Shown here piece after piece: positions 37,688 to 45,434 of a stretch of DNA of 56,897 bases; the stretch's first letter is position 1, and each line of letters begins with the position of its first letter. The translations under genes were made by a program, and so were the position numbers. The stretch spans positions 1 to 56,897 of the forward strand of contig JAUSEK010000025.1 in NCBI GenBank assembly GCA_030650275.1, in the 5' to 3' direction. Under the pieces are notes generated by a model that saw only the letters and a list, made by a program, of their open reading frames with translations, did no database searches and had not been told where the DNA came from. The DNA is from Candidatus Omnitrophota bacterium. Lineage in GTDB: Bacteria > Omnitrophota > Gorgyraeia > Zapsychrales > Fredricksoniimonadaceae.

Positions 37688-37766
37688 AGGCGGGTGGCCG
37701 AGGTGGGGGCCCCCCGACGCGCGCAGGAACGAGCACGGCGGGGGTGACCGAGGACAGGACCCGCCT
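37688..37766 (+). ncRNA. GC-rich foldable leader upstream of ileS
   Basis: 79 nt closed by a perfect 8-bp stem AGGCGGGT (37688-37695) and ACCCGCCT (37759-37766). Inside there is GGGGG/CCCCCC and two similar blocks, GGTGGCCGAGG and GGTGACCGAGG. It lies 10 nt before the ileS ATG. It is not a tRNA, T-box, SRP RNA or SAH riboswitch by any motif I can find. It may be a regulatory RNA structure; an inserted palindrome is the alternative. Confidence 0.45.
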
Positions 37767-37776
37767 CACAAGTTAT

Positions 37777-40581
37777 ATGGATTATCAGAAGACGCTAAAT
37801 TTACCGCAGACCGACTTTTCCATGAAAGCGGGCCTGGTGGAAAAAGAACCGCAGACCCTGGCCGCCTGGGAACAGCAGGGCCTGTACGCGAAGATCCGCG
37901 CCAGATCATCCGGAAAAAAGTCCTTTATTCTGCACGACGGACCGCCGTATGCCAACGGCCGTATCCACATCGGCCACGCCCTTAATAAAATCCTCAAAGA
38001 CATCATTGTCAAATACCAGACCATGAAAGGCCGCGATGCTTTGTATGTCCCCGGCTGGGACTGCCACGGCCTGCCCATTGAACATCAATTGTTGAAGGAT
38101 CTGAAGGCTCTAAAAGCTGACAAACAGGATTTTGACGCCGTTGTTTTCCGCAGGAAAGCGCGTGATTATGCCATGGGATTCGTCGGTATCCAGCGCGAGG
38201 AATTCAAGCGTTTGGGTATTTTCGGCCAGTGGGATGACCCCTACCTGACGCTGTCGCATGACTATGAGCATTGGATCCTCAAGTCGTTGGCCGGACTTGT
38301 CAAAAAGGGCTACGTGTATCGCCGTCTCAAGCCGGTCCATTGGTGTTTCAGCTGTGCCACCGCGCTGGCCGAGGCCGAGGTGGAATATGAGGACGATACG
38401 TCCCCGGCGATATATGTAAAATTTAAAGTTAATAATCCTCAAGATCTAGCATTACCTACCGATAAAGAAGCTTTTTTATTGGTTTGGACAACGACCCCGT
38501 GGACATTATTAGCGAACGTGGCGGTGGCAGTACACCCGGATTTTACCTACTTTGCTATGGATCATGATAATGAAATCTTAATCCTTGAGGAAAAAGCAAG
38601 TGACTTAATAATCGCTCCTACGTTGGATCGAAATGACATACCAAAAATCGTTGGTACTTTTAAAGGTAGAGATCTAACTAAATTTTTTTATACACATCCT
38701 TTTCATGGACAGCCTTGTCCGGTAGTGACGGCCGATTATGTTACTAAAGAAGACGGCACAGGTTTGGTGCATATTGCGCCCGGGCATGGCCAGGAAGATT
38801 ATCAAGTTGGGTTAGCAAATAATTTACCGGTTATCATGCCGGTTAATTCAAAGGGCGTATTTACTGAAGAAGGCGGGAAGTTCGCTGGTCAGCATGTGTT
38901 TAAAGCCAATGACCAGATTATGGATGATCTTCAAAATCGTTGTTTGCTTTATAAAAAAGAATTTTTAGAACACTCTTATCCTCATTGCTGGCGCTGTAAA
39001 AATCCCGTCATCTTCCGCGCCACCGAACAATGGTTCTTGAACGTGGACCATGAGGGCCTGCGCGGGCGTCTGGCGCAAGCCATTGACAAGGTGGAATGGG
39101 TCCCGCCCGCGGGTAAGGAACGCATCAGCAGTATGGTGGCGTCCCGTCCCGACTGGTGCCTGTCGCGCCAGCGTTTTTGGGGCGTGCCCATTCCGGCATT
39201 GGTCTGCCGCGGCTGTAAGGGAGAGCATAAACTTTTCATCGCGGTCATTGAACATCTGGCCGGTCTGGTCAAAGCGCAGGGCAGCGGCGTGTGGTTTGAA
39301 AAAGACATCAAAGAACTTTTGCCGCCAAGCTTTAGATGCCCGGATTGCGGCGGCACGGATTTTCAAAAGACCCATGACATTCTGGATGTGTGGTTTGATT
39401 CCGGGGTCAGCCATCAGGCGGTATTCGGCCCCATGATCAAACGCCCTTTGCCGGCAGACCTGTATCTGGAGGGCTCTGACCAGCATCGCGGCTGGTTCCA
39501 GTCATCGCTCATCACCGCGGTGGCCCTCCACGGGCATCCGCCGTACACCCAGGTCCTGACCCACGGTTTTGTCGTGGACGGCCAGGGCCGCAAAATGTCC
39601 AAGTCGCTGGGCAATGTCATGGCCCCGCAGGACTTGATCAAGACCGGCGGTGCCGAGATCCTGCGGCTTTGGGTCGCCTCCAGCTCTTATCATGATGACG
39701 TGCGCATTTCCAAAGAGATCACGGACCGTCTGACCGACGCTTACCGCAAGATCCGCAATACGGTGCGTTATTTATTGGGTAATCTGTATGATTTTGATCC
39801 CGACAAGGACCTGCTTGATCATGAGAAACTTTTGGACCTGGACCGCTGGGCGCTGTCGCGTTTGGCCCGGGTGGTGAGGGAGGCGGATGCCGCTTACGCG
39901 GCCTATGATTTCCCGAGGGCCGTCAAGGCGGCCTACGCGTTTTGCAATGAAGATTGCTCCAGCATTTATCTTGACATCCTCAAAGACCGGCTATATACTT
40001 TCTGCGCTCAATCGCCGGAAAGACGTTCGGCGCAGACAGTTCTCTATCATATTTTGGATGCGTTGACGAGGATCCTCGCACCGGTCATGGCATTCACGGC
40101 GGAAGAAATTTTTTCCGCGAGTCCCAGGACAGCGGCCTTAAAAGAAATTTCCAGCGCGCATTTGCTGGACTGGCCGGCCCTGGACCCGCGCTGGTCGTCG
40201 CAAAGCATTGAAGAAAAATTCGGGCCTTTGATGGCCCTGCGGGTCCATGTGCTTAAAGCGCTGGATGAAAAACGAAAGAGCGGCCTCATCGGCAGTGCTC
40301 TGCAGGCCAAGGTCATCATCACCACCGCCAGCGACCGCGACCACGCGTATTTGAAAAGTGTTGAAGCGCTGTTGGCCCCGGTTTTCATCGTTTCGCAGGT
40401 GGAGTTGCAAAAAGTCGCTACGGGCATCCAGGGTCTGGATGAATATTTTTCCAAAACCGCGGTGATGGTCGTCCCGGCCGAAGGCGTCAAATGCGCCCGT
40501 TGCTGGCATCTTCGTTTGGATGTGGGAAAAGACCCGTCGCATCCTGAAATATGTTTGCGCTGTGTTGAAAATATACGGTAG
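37777..40581 (+). CDS. ileS: Isoleucyl-tRNA synthetase, mosaic composition
   Basis: 934 aa. Signature motifs are PPYANGRIHIGHALNK (HIGH), GRKMSKSLGNV (KMSKS), the editing domain with WTTTPWTL and GTGLVHIAPGHGQED, and a C-terminal zinc finger CARCWHL...CLRCVEN. ATG 37777 matches the usual N-terminus MDYQKTLNLPQTDF; an in-frame GTG at 37744 lies in the structured leader. Bases about 38411-38995, which encode the CP1 editing domain, are visibly AT-rich with different codon choices from both flanks. The stop TAG is in a family B repeat. Confidence 0.96.
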   Translation: MDYQKTLNLPQTDFSMKAGLVEKEPQTLAAWEQQGLYAKIRARSSGKKSFILHDGPPYANGRIHIGHALNKILKDIIVKYQTMKGRDALYVPGWDCHGLPIEHQLLKDLKALKADKQDFDAVVFRRKARDYAMGFVGIQREEFKRLGIFGQWDDPYLTLSHDYEHWILKSLAGLVKKGYVYRRLKPVHWCFSCATALAEAEVEYEDDTSPAIYVKFKVNNPQDLALPTDKEAFLLVWTTTPWTLLANVAVAVHPDFTYFAMDHDNEILILEEKASDLIIAPTLDRNDIPKIVGTFKGRDLTKFFYTHPFHGQPCPVVTADYVTKEDGTGLVHIAPGHGQEDYQVGLANNLPVIMPVNSKGVFTEEGGKFAGQHVFKANDQIMDDLQNRCLLYKKEFLEHSYPHCWRCKNPVIFRATEQWFLNVDHEGLRGRLAQAIDKVEWVPPAGKERISSMVASRPDWCLSRQRFWGVPIPALVCRGCKGEHKLFIAVIEHLAGLVKAQGSGVWFEKDIKELLPPSFRCPDCGGTDFQKTHDILDVWFDSGVSHQAVFGPMIKRPLPADLYLEGSDQHRGWFQSSLITAVALHGHPPYTQVLTHGFVVDGQGRKMSKSLGNVMAPQDLIKTGGAEILRLWVASSSYHDDVRISKEITDRLTDAYRKIRNTVRYLLGNLYDFDPDKDLLDHEKLLDLDRWALSRLARVVREADAAYAAYDFPRAVKAAYAFCNEDCSSIYLDILKDRLYTFCAQSPERRSAQTVLYHILDALTRILAPVMAFTAEEIFSASPRTAALKEISSAHLLDWPALDPRWSSQSIEEKFGPLMALRVHVLKALDEKRKSGLIGSALQAKVIITTASDRDHAYLKSVEALLAPVFIVSQVELQKVATGIQGLDEYFSKTAVMVVPAEGVKCARCWHLRLDVGKDPSHPEICLRCVENIR

Positions 40582-40606
40582 AGACGCAGCATTGCTGCGT
40601 CTGTAC
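40578..40606 (+). repeat. Palindromic repeat, family B
   Basis: GTAGAGACGCAGCA / TGCTGCGTCTGTAC. Supplies the ileS stop TAG (40579-40581) and is followed with no gap by a family A element. Confidence 0.9.
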
Positions 40607-40634
40607 GTAGGGGCGATTATTAATCGCCCCGTAC
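40607..40634 (+). repeat. Palindromic repeat, family A
   Basis: Arms GTAGGGGCGATTA and TAATCGCCCCGTAC. It directly abuts the family B element, so the two families share the GTAC/GTAG boundary. Confidence 0.9.
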
Positions 40635-40652
40635 ATAAAGGAGAAGCCGTTC

Positions 40653-41054
40653 ATGCCTTTGAATCCCTTTAAGAAAAAAAGAATTAATCCTAAATTTGAG
40701 CCCTATAAGAAATTGCTCCTGAAGGCCAAGGAACAGATCGTCGGTGACCTGCGCCAATTGTCCGACGATCATTCCGAAAGCGCCAATGACCGCAGCGGCG
40801 ACATTTCCGGCCATGCCATGCACATGGCGGATGTGGCCACCGACATGTATGACCGCGAATTCCTTTTAGGCCTTGCCTCCAATGACCGTGAACTTTTGTA
40901 TCAGATCGACGAAGCCATGGGCCGCATGGAAGACGGAACATACGGCCTTTGTGACAGCTGCCAAAAGCCCATCCCGGTCACCCGTCTGAAGGCCATTCCC
41001 CATGTCCGCACCTGCCTGAAGTGTCAGGAAAAACTGGAATCCAAGAAGCGCTAG
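40653..41054 (+). CDS. DksA/TraR family zinc-finger protein
   Basis: 133 aa. An N-terminal helical hairpin precedes a four-cysteine zinc finger, CDSCQKPIPVTRLKAIPH then CLKCQ, within YGLCDSC. These proteins reach into the RNA polymerase secondary channel and act with ppGpp. Acidic residues at the coiled-coil tip vary between members, so a true DksA role is not certain. AAAGGAG is 9 nt upstream. Confidence 0.9.
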   Translation: MPLNPFKKKRINPKFEPYKKLLLKAKEQIVGDLRQLSDDHSESANDRSGDISGHAMHMADVATDMYDREFLLGLASNDRELLYQIDEAMGRMEDGTYGLCDSCQKPIPVTRLKAIPHVRTCLKCQEKLESKKR

Positions 41055-41074
41055 CGCTTAAGAGGTATGTCCCC

Positions 41075-41551
41075 ATGCCCGACGCAAAACGTTCCAGCCG
41101 GGATATAGCGATTTTCCTGTGCGGCGTTCTGGCGGTCGTGGGCATCGACCGTTTGAGCAAGGCCTTCTTCGCGCATTTGTTGTCCCTCAATGAAAGCATT
41201 GCCCTGATCAAGGGTGTCGTGCATTTCACCCTCGTCCACAATACCGGCATCGCGTTCGGCCTTTTTAAGGATTGCGGAGCGATGTTTTTTGTCATTCCTT
41301 TGATCCTCACCGGGCTTTTGATCTATAATATTTACTATTACCGTGACCGCGAATACAGCCGGACCTATATCATGGCATTTTCCCTCATCCTGGGGGGAGC
41401 CATCGGGAACCTCATTGACCGGATCTTTTTGGGGCATGTCATTGATTTTATTGATCTGCGCGTGTGGCCGGTCTTTAACGTCGCCGATTCAGCCATCACC
41501 GTCGGCGCTGCCATCATCCTTTTAAAATGCATCCCGTCCTCTTCCAAATAG
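41075..41551 (+). CDS. lspA: Signal peptidase II (lipoprotein signal peptidase)
   Basis: 158 aa, four membrane helices. Catalytic aspartates lie in GNLIDRIF and FNVADSAI; VHNTGIAFG is the conserved loop. Cleaves prolipoproteins after Lgt has modified them, and its gene overlaps lgt by 25 nt. ATG 41075 was chosen because it gives the usual short N-terminus. Confidence 0.95.
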   Translation: MPDAKRSSRDIAIFLCGVLAVVGIDRLSKAFFAHLLSLNESIALIKGVVHFTLVHNTGIAFGLFKDCGAMFFVIPLILTGLLIYNIYYYRDREYSRTYIMAFSLILGGAIGNLIDRIFLGHVIDFIDLRVWPVFNVADSAITVGAAIILLKCIPSSSK

Positions 41552-42300
41552 GGTCGTTTCCCGTTTATTCCTACGGCGTCATGCTCGGGGTCGCCGTGCT
41601 TTTGTGCGCGTGGGGTTTCGGTAAAGACGCGTCAAAAAAAGGAATTCCCAAAGACGCGGCGTATGACCTTTTGTTCTGGACCGTCGTCGGCGGCATCATC
41701 GGGGCGCGTATTTTTTACGTGATCCTGTATCGGGATTATTTTTCCGCCTCACCTTTGGAGGTCCTGATGGTCAACCGCGGGGGCCTGGCCTGGCAGGGCG
41801 GTTTTTTGGGCGGTATTTTGGCCGGGACCGTTTGGTGCAAGCGTCGCGGTCATGCCTTACGGTCCATGCTGGACTTGGCGGCGCCTTATATCGCGCTGGG
41901 GCAGGCGGTGGGGCGCCTGGGATGTTTTTTCAACGGCTGTTGCTATGGCAAGCCGTGGGCGCACGGTATTTTTTTCCCCGTGCACGATGCGCGTTTGCAT
42001 CCCACACAGCTGTATGAGGCCGCCGGGCTTTTTTTTATTTTTATCGTTCTGAAGATGTACGCACGTAGGGGCGATCCTTGTGATCGCCCACAAGAGGGCG
42101 AATACAAGATTCGCCCCTACGGATTGATTTTTGTCGCGTATTTATGGCTGGCCGCCATTGAGCGCTTCTTTGTTGAGTTCTTGCGCGCCGACCACGACAC
42201 GCTGTGGTGGGGCCTAAGTTTGTTCCAGTATATCGCTTTGGGTATTTTTTTCGCCGGTCTCGCCTATGGTTTATTCATTCATCGTCAGCGGCGCGCATGA
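41527..42300 (+). CDS. lgt: Prolipoprotein diacylglyceryl transferase with repeat-encoded loop
   Basis: 257 aa inner-membrane enzyme that adds diacylglycerol to the lipobox cysteine. Typical blocks are YGVMLGVAVL, WQGGFLGGILAG, GRLGCFFNGCCYGKP and HPTQLYEAA. Between two C-terminal helices the residues [18 protein letters not shown] are encoded by a pair of opposed family A repeats (42065-42120). The frame and the remaining helices stay intact, so the protein is probably functional. Overlaps lspA (25 nt) and rluD (35 nt). Confidence 0.94.
   Translation: MHPVLFQIGSFPVYSYGVMLGVAVLLCAWGFGKDASKKGIPKDAAYDLLFWTVVGGIIGARIFYVILYRDYFSASPLEVLMVNRGGLAWQGGFLGGILAGTVWCKRRGHALRSMLDLAAPYIALGQAVGRLGCFFNGCCYGKPWAHGIFFPVHDARLHPTQLYEAAGLFFIFIVLKMYARRGDPCDRPQEGEYKIRPYGLIFVAYLWLAAIERFFVEFLRADHDTLWWGLSLFQYIALGIFFAGLAYGLFIHRQRRA
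42065..42120. repeat. Opposed pair of family A repeats inside lgt
   Basis: Forward copy 42065-42089 (GTAGGGGCGATC...GATCGCCC) and an inverted copy 42096-42120 ending CCCCTAC, separated by a few bases. This head-to-head pair resembles REPIN/BIME organisation and is translated in frame as an extra loop. Confidence 0.9.
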
Positions 42301-43168
42301 AGGTTTGCGCCTGGATGTATTTCTGGCGCAGGTCATTCCTGATGTCCCGTCGCGGGCTTTCGTGCAGAAACTCATCGCCCAGGACCGTGTCACGGTCAAC
42401 GGCAAGCCGCCGCTCAAGCCCAATACCAGGGTGGCCGTCGGGGACAAGGTGAGTGCCGATGTGGACCCCTCGTCCCTGATCGTGCCGGACATTATCGCGC
42501 AGGACATCGCTGTGGATGTTTTTTACGAGGACGCGGACATCATCCTCATCAACAAGCCCGCGGGCCTCACCGTGCATCCGGCGACCGGCAACCGTTCAGG
42601 CACCCTGGTCAATGCCCTGGCGCACCGTTTCCGGGAATTGTCCGACGTCAACGGCCCGGTGCGTCCCGGAATTGTCCATCGCCTGGACAAGGACACCTCG
42701 GGGCTGATCATCGTGGCCAAGACCAATGCCGCCCACGCCCGCCTGGCCCGTCAGTTTGAAAAACACACGGTCGTCAAAAGATACGTCGCGCGGGTGGAAG
42801 GGAAGGTGCAGTTTGACCAGGGCGTTGTGGACGTCAACATTGACAGCCACCCGAAATACCATGACCAGCGTCAGGCCTCACCCGAGGGGGGAGGCAAGGA
42901 CGCAATAACGCTTTATCAGGTGTTACAGCGGTTCCCTAAGTCCACCCTGATAGCACTTTTTCCCCAGACCGGCCGCACCCATCAATTGCGCGTGCACATG
43001 AAGCATCTGGGGCATCCGATATTGGGAGATGACCGTTACGGCCGCAAAGCCACGTTCCCGCGTCTGGCCCTGCACGCCCAGAGCATCGCCTTTGCGCATC
43101 CCGCGACCAGGCATTACGTTGAGTTTTCCTGTCCCGTCCCAAAAGAATTTCTGGACCCAAATTTTTAA
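42266..43168 (+). CDS. rluD: Ribosomal large subunit pseudouridine synthase, RluD type
   Basis: 300 aa. An S4-like RNA-binding domain (LRLDVFLAQVIPDVPSRAFV) precedes the pseudouridine synthase core with the catalytic aspartate in VHRLDKDTSGL and GRTHQLRVHMKHLGHPILGD. RluA/RluD family; the target 23S sites cannot be set by sequence alone. The start overlaps lgt by 35 nt. Confidence 0.94.
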   Translation: MVYSFIVSGAHEGLRLDVFLAQVIPDVPSRAFVQKLIAQDRVTVNGKPPLKPNTRVAVGDKVSADVDPSSLIVPDIIAQDIAVDVFYEDADIILINKPAGLTVHPATGNRSGTLVNALAHRFRELSDVNGPVRPGIVHRLDKDTSGLIIVAKTNAAHARLARQFEKHTVVKRYVARVEGKVQFDQGVVDVNIDSHPKYHDQRQASPEGGGKDAITLYQVLQRFPKSTLIALFPQTGRTHQLRVHMKHLGHPILGDDRYGRKATFPRLALHAQSIAFAHPATRHYVEFSCPVPKEFLDPNF

Positions 43169-43205
43169 ATTTGTCTTTACTAACTTATAGGGAGAACGTA
43201 TATTT

Positions 43206-44099
43206 ATGTATATGCGTCATCATAGCGGAAAAACGCTGACCATTTTCGTCATCCTCATCATCATCGTCCTGGCCTCCTCGACGTCCATCGGGTTCTTCCT
43301 CTATCATAAGGAAAACGACATGCGTCATTCCATTGAGTCCGAGCTCGACGAGGGCCGCGCAACGGAAACGAAACTGCAGACCCAGTTCAAAGAGGCCCAA
43401 AAGCGCCTGACCGTCCTGGAAGACAAGAACAAAGAGGCCGACGATAAGATCAATAATCTGATGGACGAGGCCGAACTGAATGATGGCCTGCACAATGCCC
43501 TGAAGACCGAGAACGTTTCATTAAAGGAAGCTTTGGAGACGGCCAAAAAGGAAAAGGAAAAGATCTTCACGGACCTCCAGGACACTGATAAAAGATATCA
43601 GGAGGCCGCCGGACTTTTAAAAGCCCAGCAGGAAAAGACGCAGGCATTGACCAAACGCGTGACGGAATTGGAAGATGCCAGGCAAAAGTCCGACGCGAAG
43701 ATCGCGGCCATGAAAGCCGACCTGATGCCGTATAATGACCGCACTGCCGACCAGCAGATCGCAGGGGAAGTTGTCCCCCCGGGGGGGACGCCAGCTGGCG
43801 GGACGCCGGGCCAGCGTACGGACAAGAACAAGGTTGAACTGGACAAGATCGTCGTCAATCCCAATGGCGTGCGCGGCAAGATCCTAAGCGTGGACAAGGA
43901 CGCCGAGTTCGTTGTCTGCAGTTTGGGCTTAAAGCAGGGGATCAAGCCCGAAGACATGCTGTCCGTTTATCGCGGCGAGGAATATCTGGGGGATGTCAAG
44001 GTTTCCCGCGTCCAGCAGGACATGTCCGCCGCCGATATTGTCCCGCCGTTTTCCAGCCGTAAAGTCCGCAAAAATGATATCGTGGTGTTCCGGCCGTGA
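43206..44099 (+). CDS. Membrane-anchored coiled-coil protein
   Basis: 297 aa. One N-terminal membrane helix (residues about 10-32), a heptad-rich coiled coil (about 38-180), a Gly/Pro-rich linker near 195-210 (VVPPGGTPAGGTPGQ) and a C-terminal beta-type domain (GVRGKILSVDKDAEFVVCSL...VYRGEEYLGDVKVSRVQ). The C-terminal piece resembles the FlgT C-terminal fold. Probably inner-membrane, facing the periplasm. The stop overlaps aroA (GTGA). Function unknown. Confidence 0.7.
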   Translation: MYMRHHSGKTLTIFVILIIIVLASSTSIGFFLYHKENDMRHSIESELDEGRATETKLQTQFKEAQKRLTVLEDKNKEADDKINNLMDEAELNDGLHNALKTENVSLKEALETAKKEKEKIFTDLQDTDKRYQEAAGLLKAQQEKTQALTKRVTELEDARQKSDAKIAAMKADLMPYNDRTADQQIAGEVVPPGGTPAGGTPGQRTDKNKVELDKIVVNPNGVRGKILSVDKDAEFVVCSLGLKQGIKPEDMLSVYRGEEYLGDVKVSRVQQDMSAADIVPPFSSRKVRKNDIVVFRP

Positions 44100-45340
44100 T
44101 CCTTGACGTTAAGCCCGTCCGCGCGCTGCAAGGTGTTCTTGACCTTCCGGCTTCCAAATCCTATACCATTCGCGCTTTCTTCATCGCCGCTTGCGGGGGT
44201 TCTTCCAGCATCATCGGGCCTTCCGGCGGCGACGACGCCGTGGTCGCCCAACGGGTGGCACGCGTGTTGAGTAGGGGCCGGGCATGCCCGGCCCGTACGG
44301 TATTTGATGTCGGGGAATCAGGGACCACCCTGCGGTTTTTATTGCCGCTTTTATCTTTCCTGGGACATCCCGCTGTTGTTAAAGGAAAAGGCACACTGGT
44401 TGGCCGGCCCAACCATCATTTATGTGCGGCTTTGCGCCGGCAGGGTATGGACATTCGTGGCACCGGCCCCCAAGAGTCCGTGCCCATTGTTTATAAAGGC
44501 GGGCCGCTTGAGGCCGGGACCATCAGGATCAACGGGAGTTTAAGCTCACAGTTCATTTCCGGGCTGATGATCGCTTTGCCGCGCCTGAAGGCCGATAGCC
44601 GTATTGTGGTTACCGGCAAAATGGTTTCCCATGATTATATCACCATGACCCGCCGCATTTTGGCCCGCGCCGGGATTAAAATACGTAGGGGCGACCCGTC
44701 GGGTCGCCCGTACTTTATTATTCCCGGCAACCAAAAATTCAAGGGTTTAAAAAATTTCCGCGTGCCGTCGGATTATGGTTTGGCGGCTTTTCCTCTGGCC
44801 GCGGCCCTGCTGGTGCCTTCAAAGGTTGTCCTTAAGGGAAATTTTGACCGCGCTTGGCCCCAGTCCGATGGGCATATCATCAACTTTTTGAAAAAAATGG
44901 GCGGCCGTTTCACGCATACCGACCGCTCCATCACCATCAAGGGTCCGTCTTCCTTAAAAGGGGGCGTGTTCAATTTGAAGGATTGTCCTGACCTTGTTCC
45001 TGTCATGGCGGTCTTAAGTTTGTTCGCCCGCAGCCGCACAAAACTCACAGGCATAGGCCATGCCCGTCTCAAGGAATCGGACCGCTTGAGCGATCTGCGC
45101 AAAGAATTATTGAAGGTGGGGGCTAAGGTATCGGAAACCAGGGATACCCTGGTCATTGACCCTAGGGCCTCATATAAGAGGGGCCAAGTCCTGGATCCTC
45201 ATCATGACCACCGGCTGGCCATGGCCTTTACGGTGCTGGGTTTGAAGATCGGCTGCAAGGTCAGGGACATCCAGTCCTGCGCGAAATCCTATCCCGCTTT
45301 TGTTAAAGACATAAACACATTAAGGGGACATCCACCGTAA
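44096..45340 (+). CDS. aroA: EPSP synthase with repeat-derived insertions
   Basis: 414 aa, with GTG start overlapping the previous stop. Makes 5-enolpyruvylshikimate-3-phosphate in the shikimate pathway. Recognisable blocks are LPASKSYTIRA, GESGTTLRFLLPL, GSLSSQFISGL, RLKESDRLSDL and HDHRLAMAF. Two family A palindromes are translated within it (SRGRACPAR at 44271, RRGDPSGRPY at 44685). The C-terminal LRGHPP and the stop come from another inverted repeat at 45324. The NAGT motif reads ESGT; the enzyme may still work but is altered at several places. Confidence 0.9.
   Translation: MILDVKPVRALQGVLDLPASKSYTIRAFFIAACGGSSSIIGPSGGDDAVVAQRVARVLSRGRACPARTVFDVGESGTTLRFLLPLLSFLGHPAVVKGKGTLVGRPNHHLCAALRRQGMDIRGTGPQESVPIVYKGGPLEAGTIRINGSLSSQFISGLMIALPRLKADSRIVVTGKMVSHDYITMTRRILARAGIKIRRGDPSGRPYFIIPGNQKFKGLKNFRVPSDYGLAAFPLAAALLVPSKVVLKGNFDRAWPQSDGHIINFLKKMGGRFTHTDRSITIKGPSSLKGGVFNLKDCPDLVPVMAVLSLFARSRTKLTGIGHARLKESDRLSDLRKELLKVGAKVSETRDTLVIDPRASYKRGQVLDPHHDHRLAMAFTVLGLKIGCKVRDIQSCAKSYPAFVKDINTLRGHPP
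44271..44298 (+). repeat. Family A palindrome inside aroA (first)
   Basis: GTAGGGGCCGGGCA / TGCCCGGCCCGTAC: same GTAGGGGC/GCCCGTAC ends as the other copies, but a different complementary core. Read as AGT AGG GGC, so no stop. Confidence 0.88.
44685..44713 (+). repeat. Family A palindrome inside aroA (second)
   Basis: GTAGGGGCGACCCG / CGGGTCGCCCGTAC around T. Read as CGT AGG GGC, encoding RRGDPSGRPY. Confidence 0.88.
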
Positions 45341-45384
45341 CCTGAATTCCGTAGACTTGAATTCGGGTTACGGTGGGTGTCCCC
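45324..45384. repeat. Long inverted repeat at the end of aroA
   Basis: Arms GGGGACATCCACCGTAACC (45324-45342) and GGTTACGGTGGGTGTCCCC (45366-45384) pair with one mismatch; an inner TGAATTC/GAATTC adds to the stem. It encodes the last residues and the stop of aroA and could end its transcript. GGGGACAC is also the core of the terminator at 50315. Confidence 0.85.
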
Positions 45385-45394
45385 AAAATTTAGG

Positions 45395-45421
45395 TTGACG
45401 CCGCAGGTGTATTCGTATAAT
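45395..45421 (+). promoter_or_regulatory. Promoter for mreBC
   Basis: TTGACG (45395-45400) and a perfect TATAAT (45416-45421), spacer 15 nt, a little short. Transcription would start about 7 nt before the mreB ATG at 45435, which has no ribosome site, so a nearly leaderless mRNA is expected. Confidence 0.5.
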
Positions 45422-45434
45422 ATCTGACATCAAT

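Noticed and set aside
37688-37766. T-box or tRNA-like element before ileS
   Set aside because: There is no T-box sequence, no specifier loop, no T-arm and no terminator/antiterminator pair; kept only as an unclassified leader.
37744-37776. GTG at 37744 as the ileS start
   Set aside because: It lies in the structured leader; the extra residues are not found in IleRS, and ATG 37777 gives the usual N-terminus.
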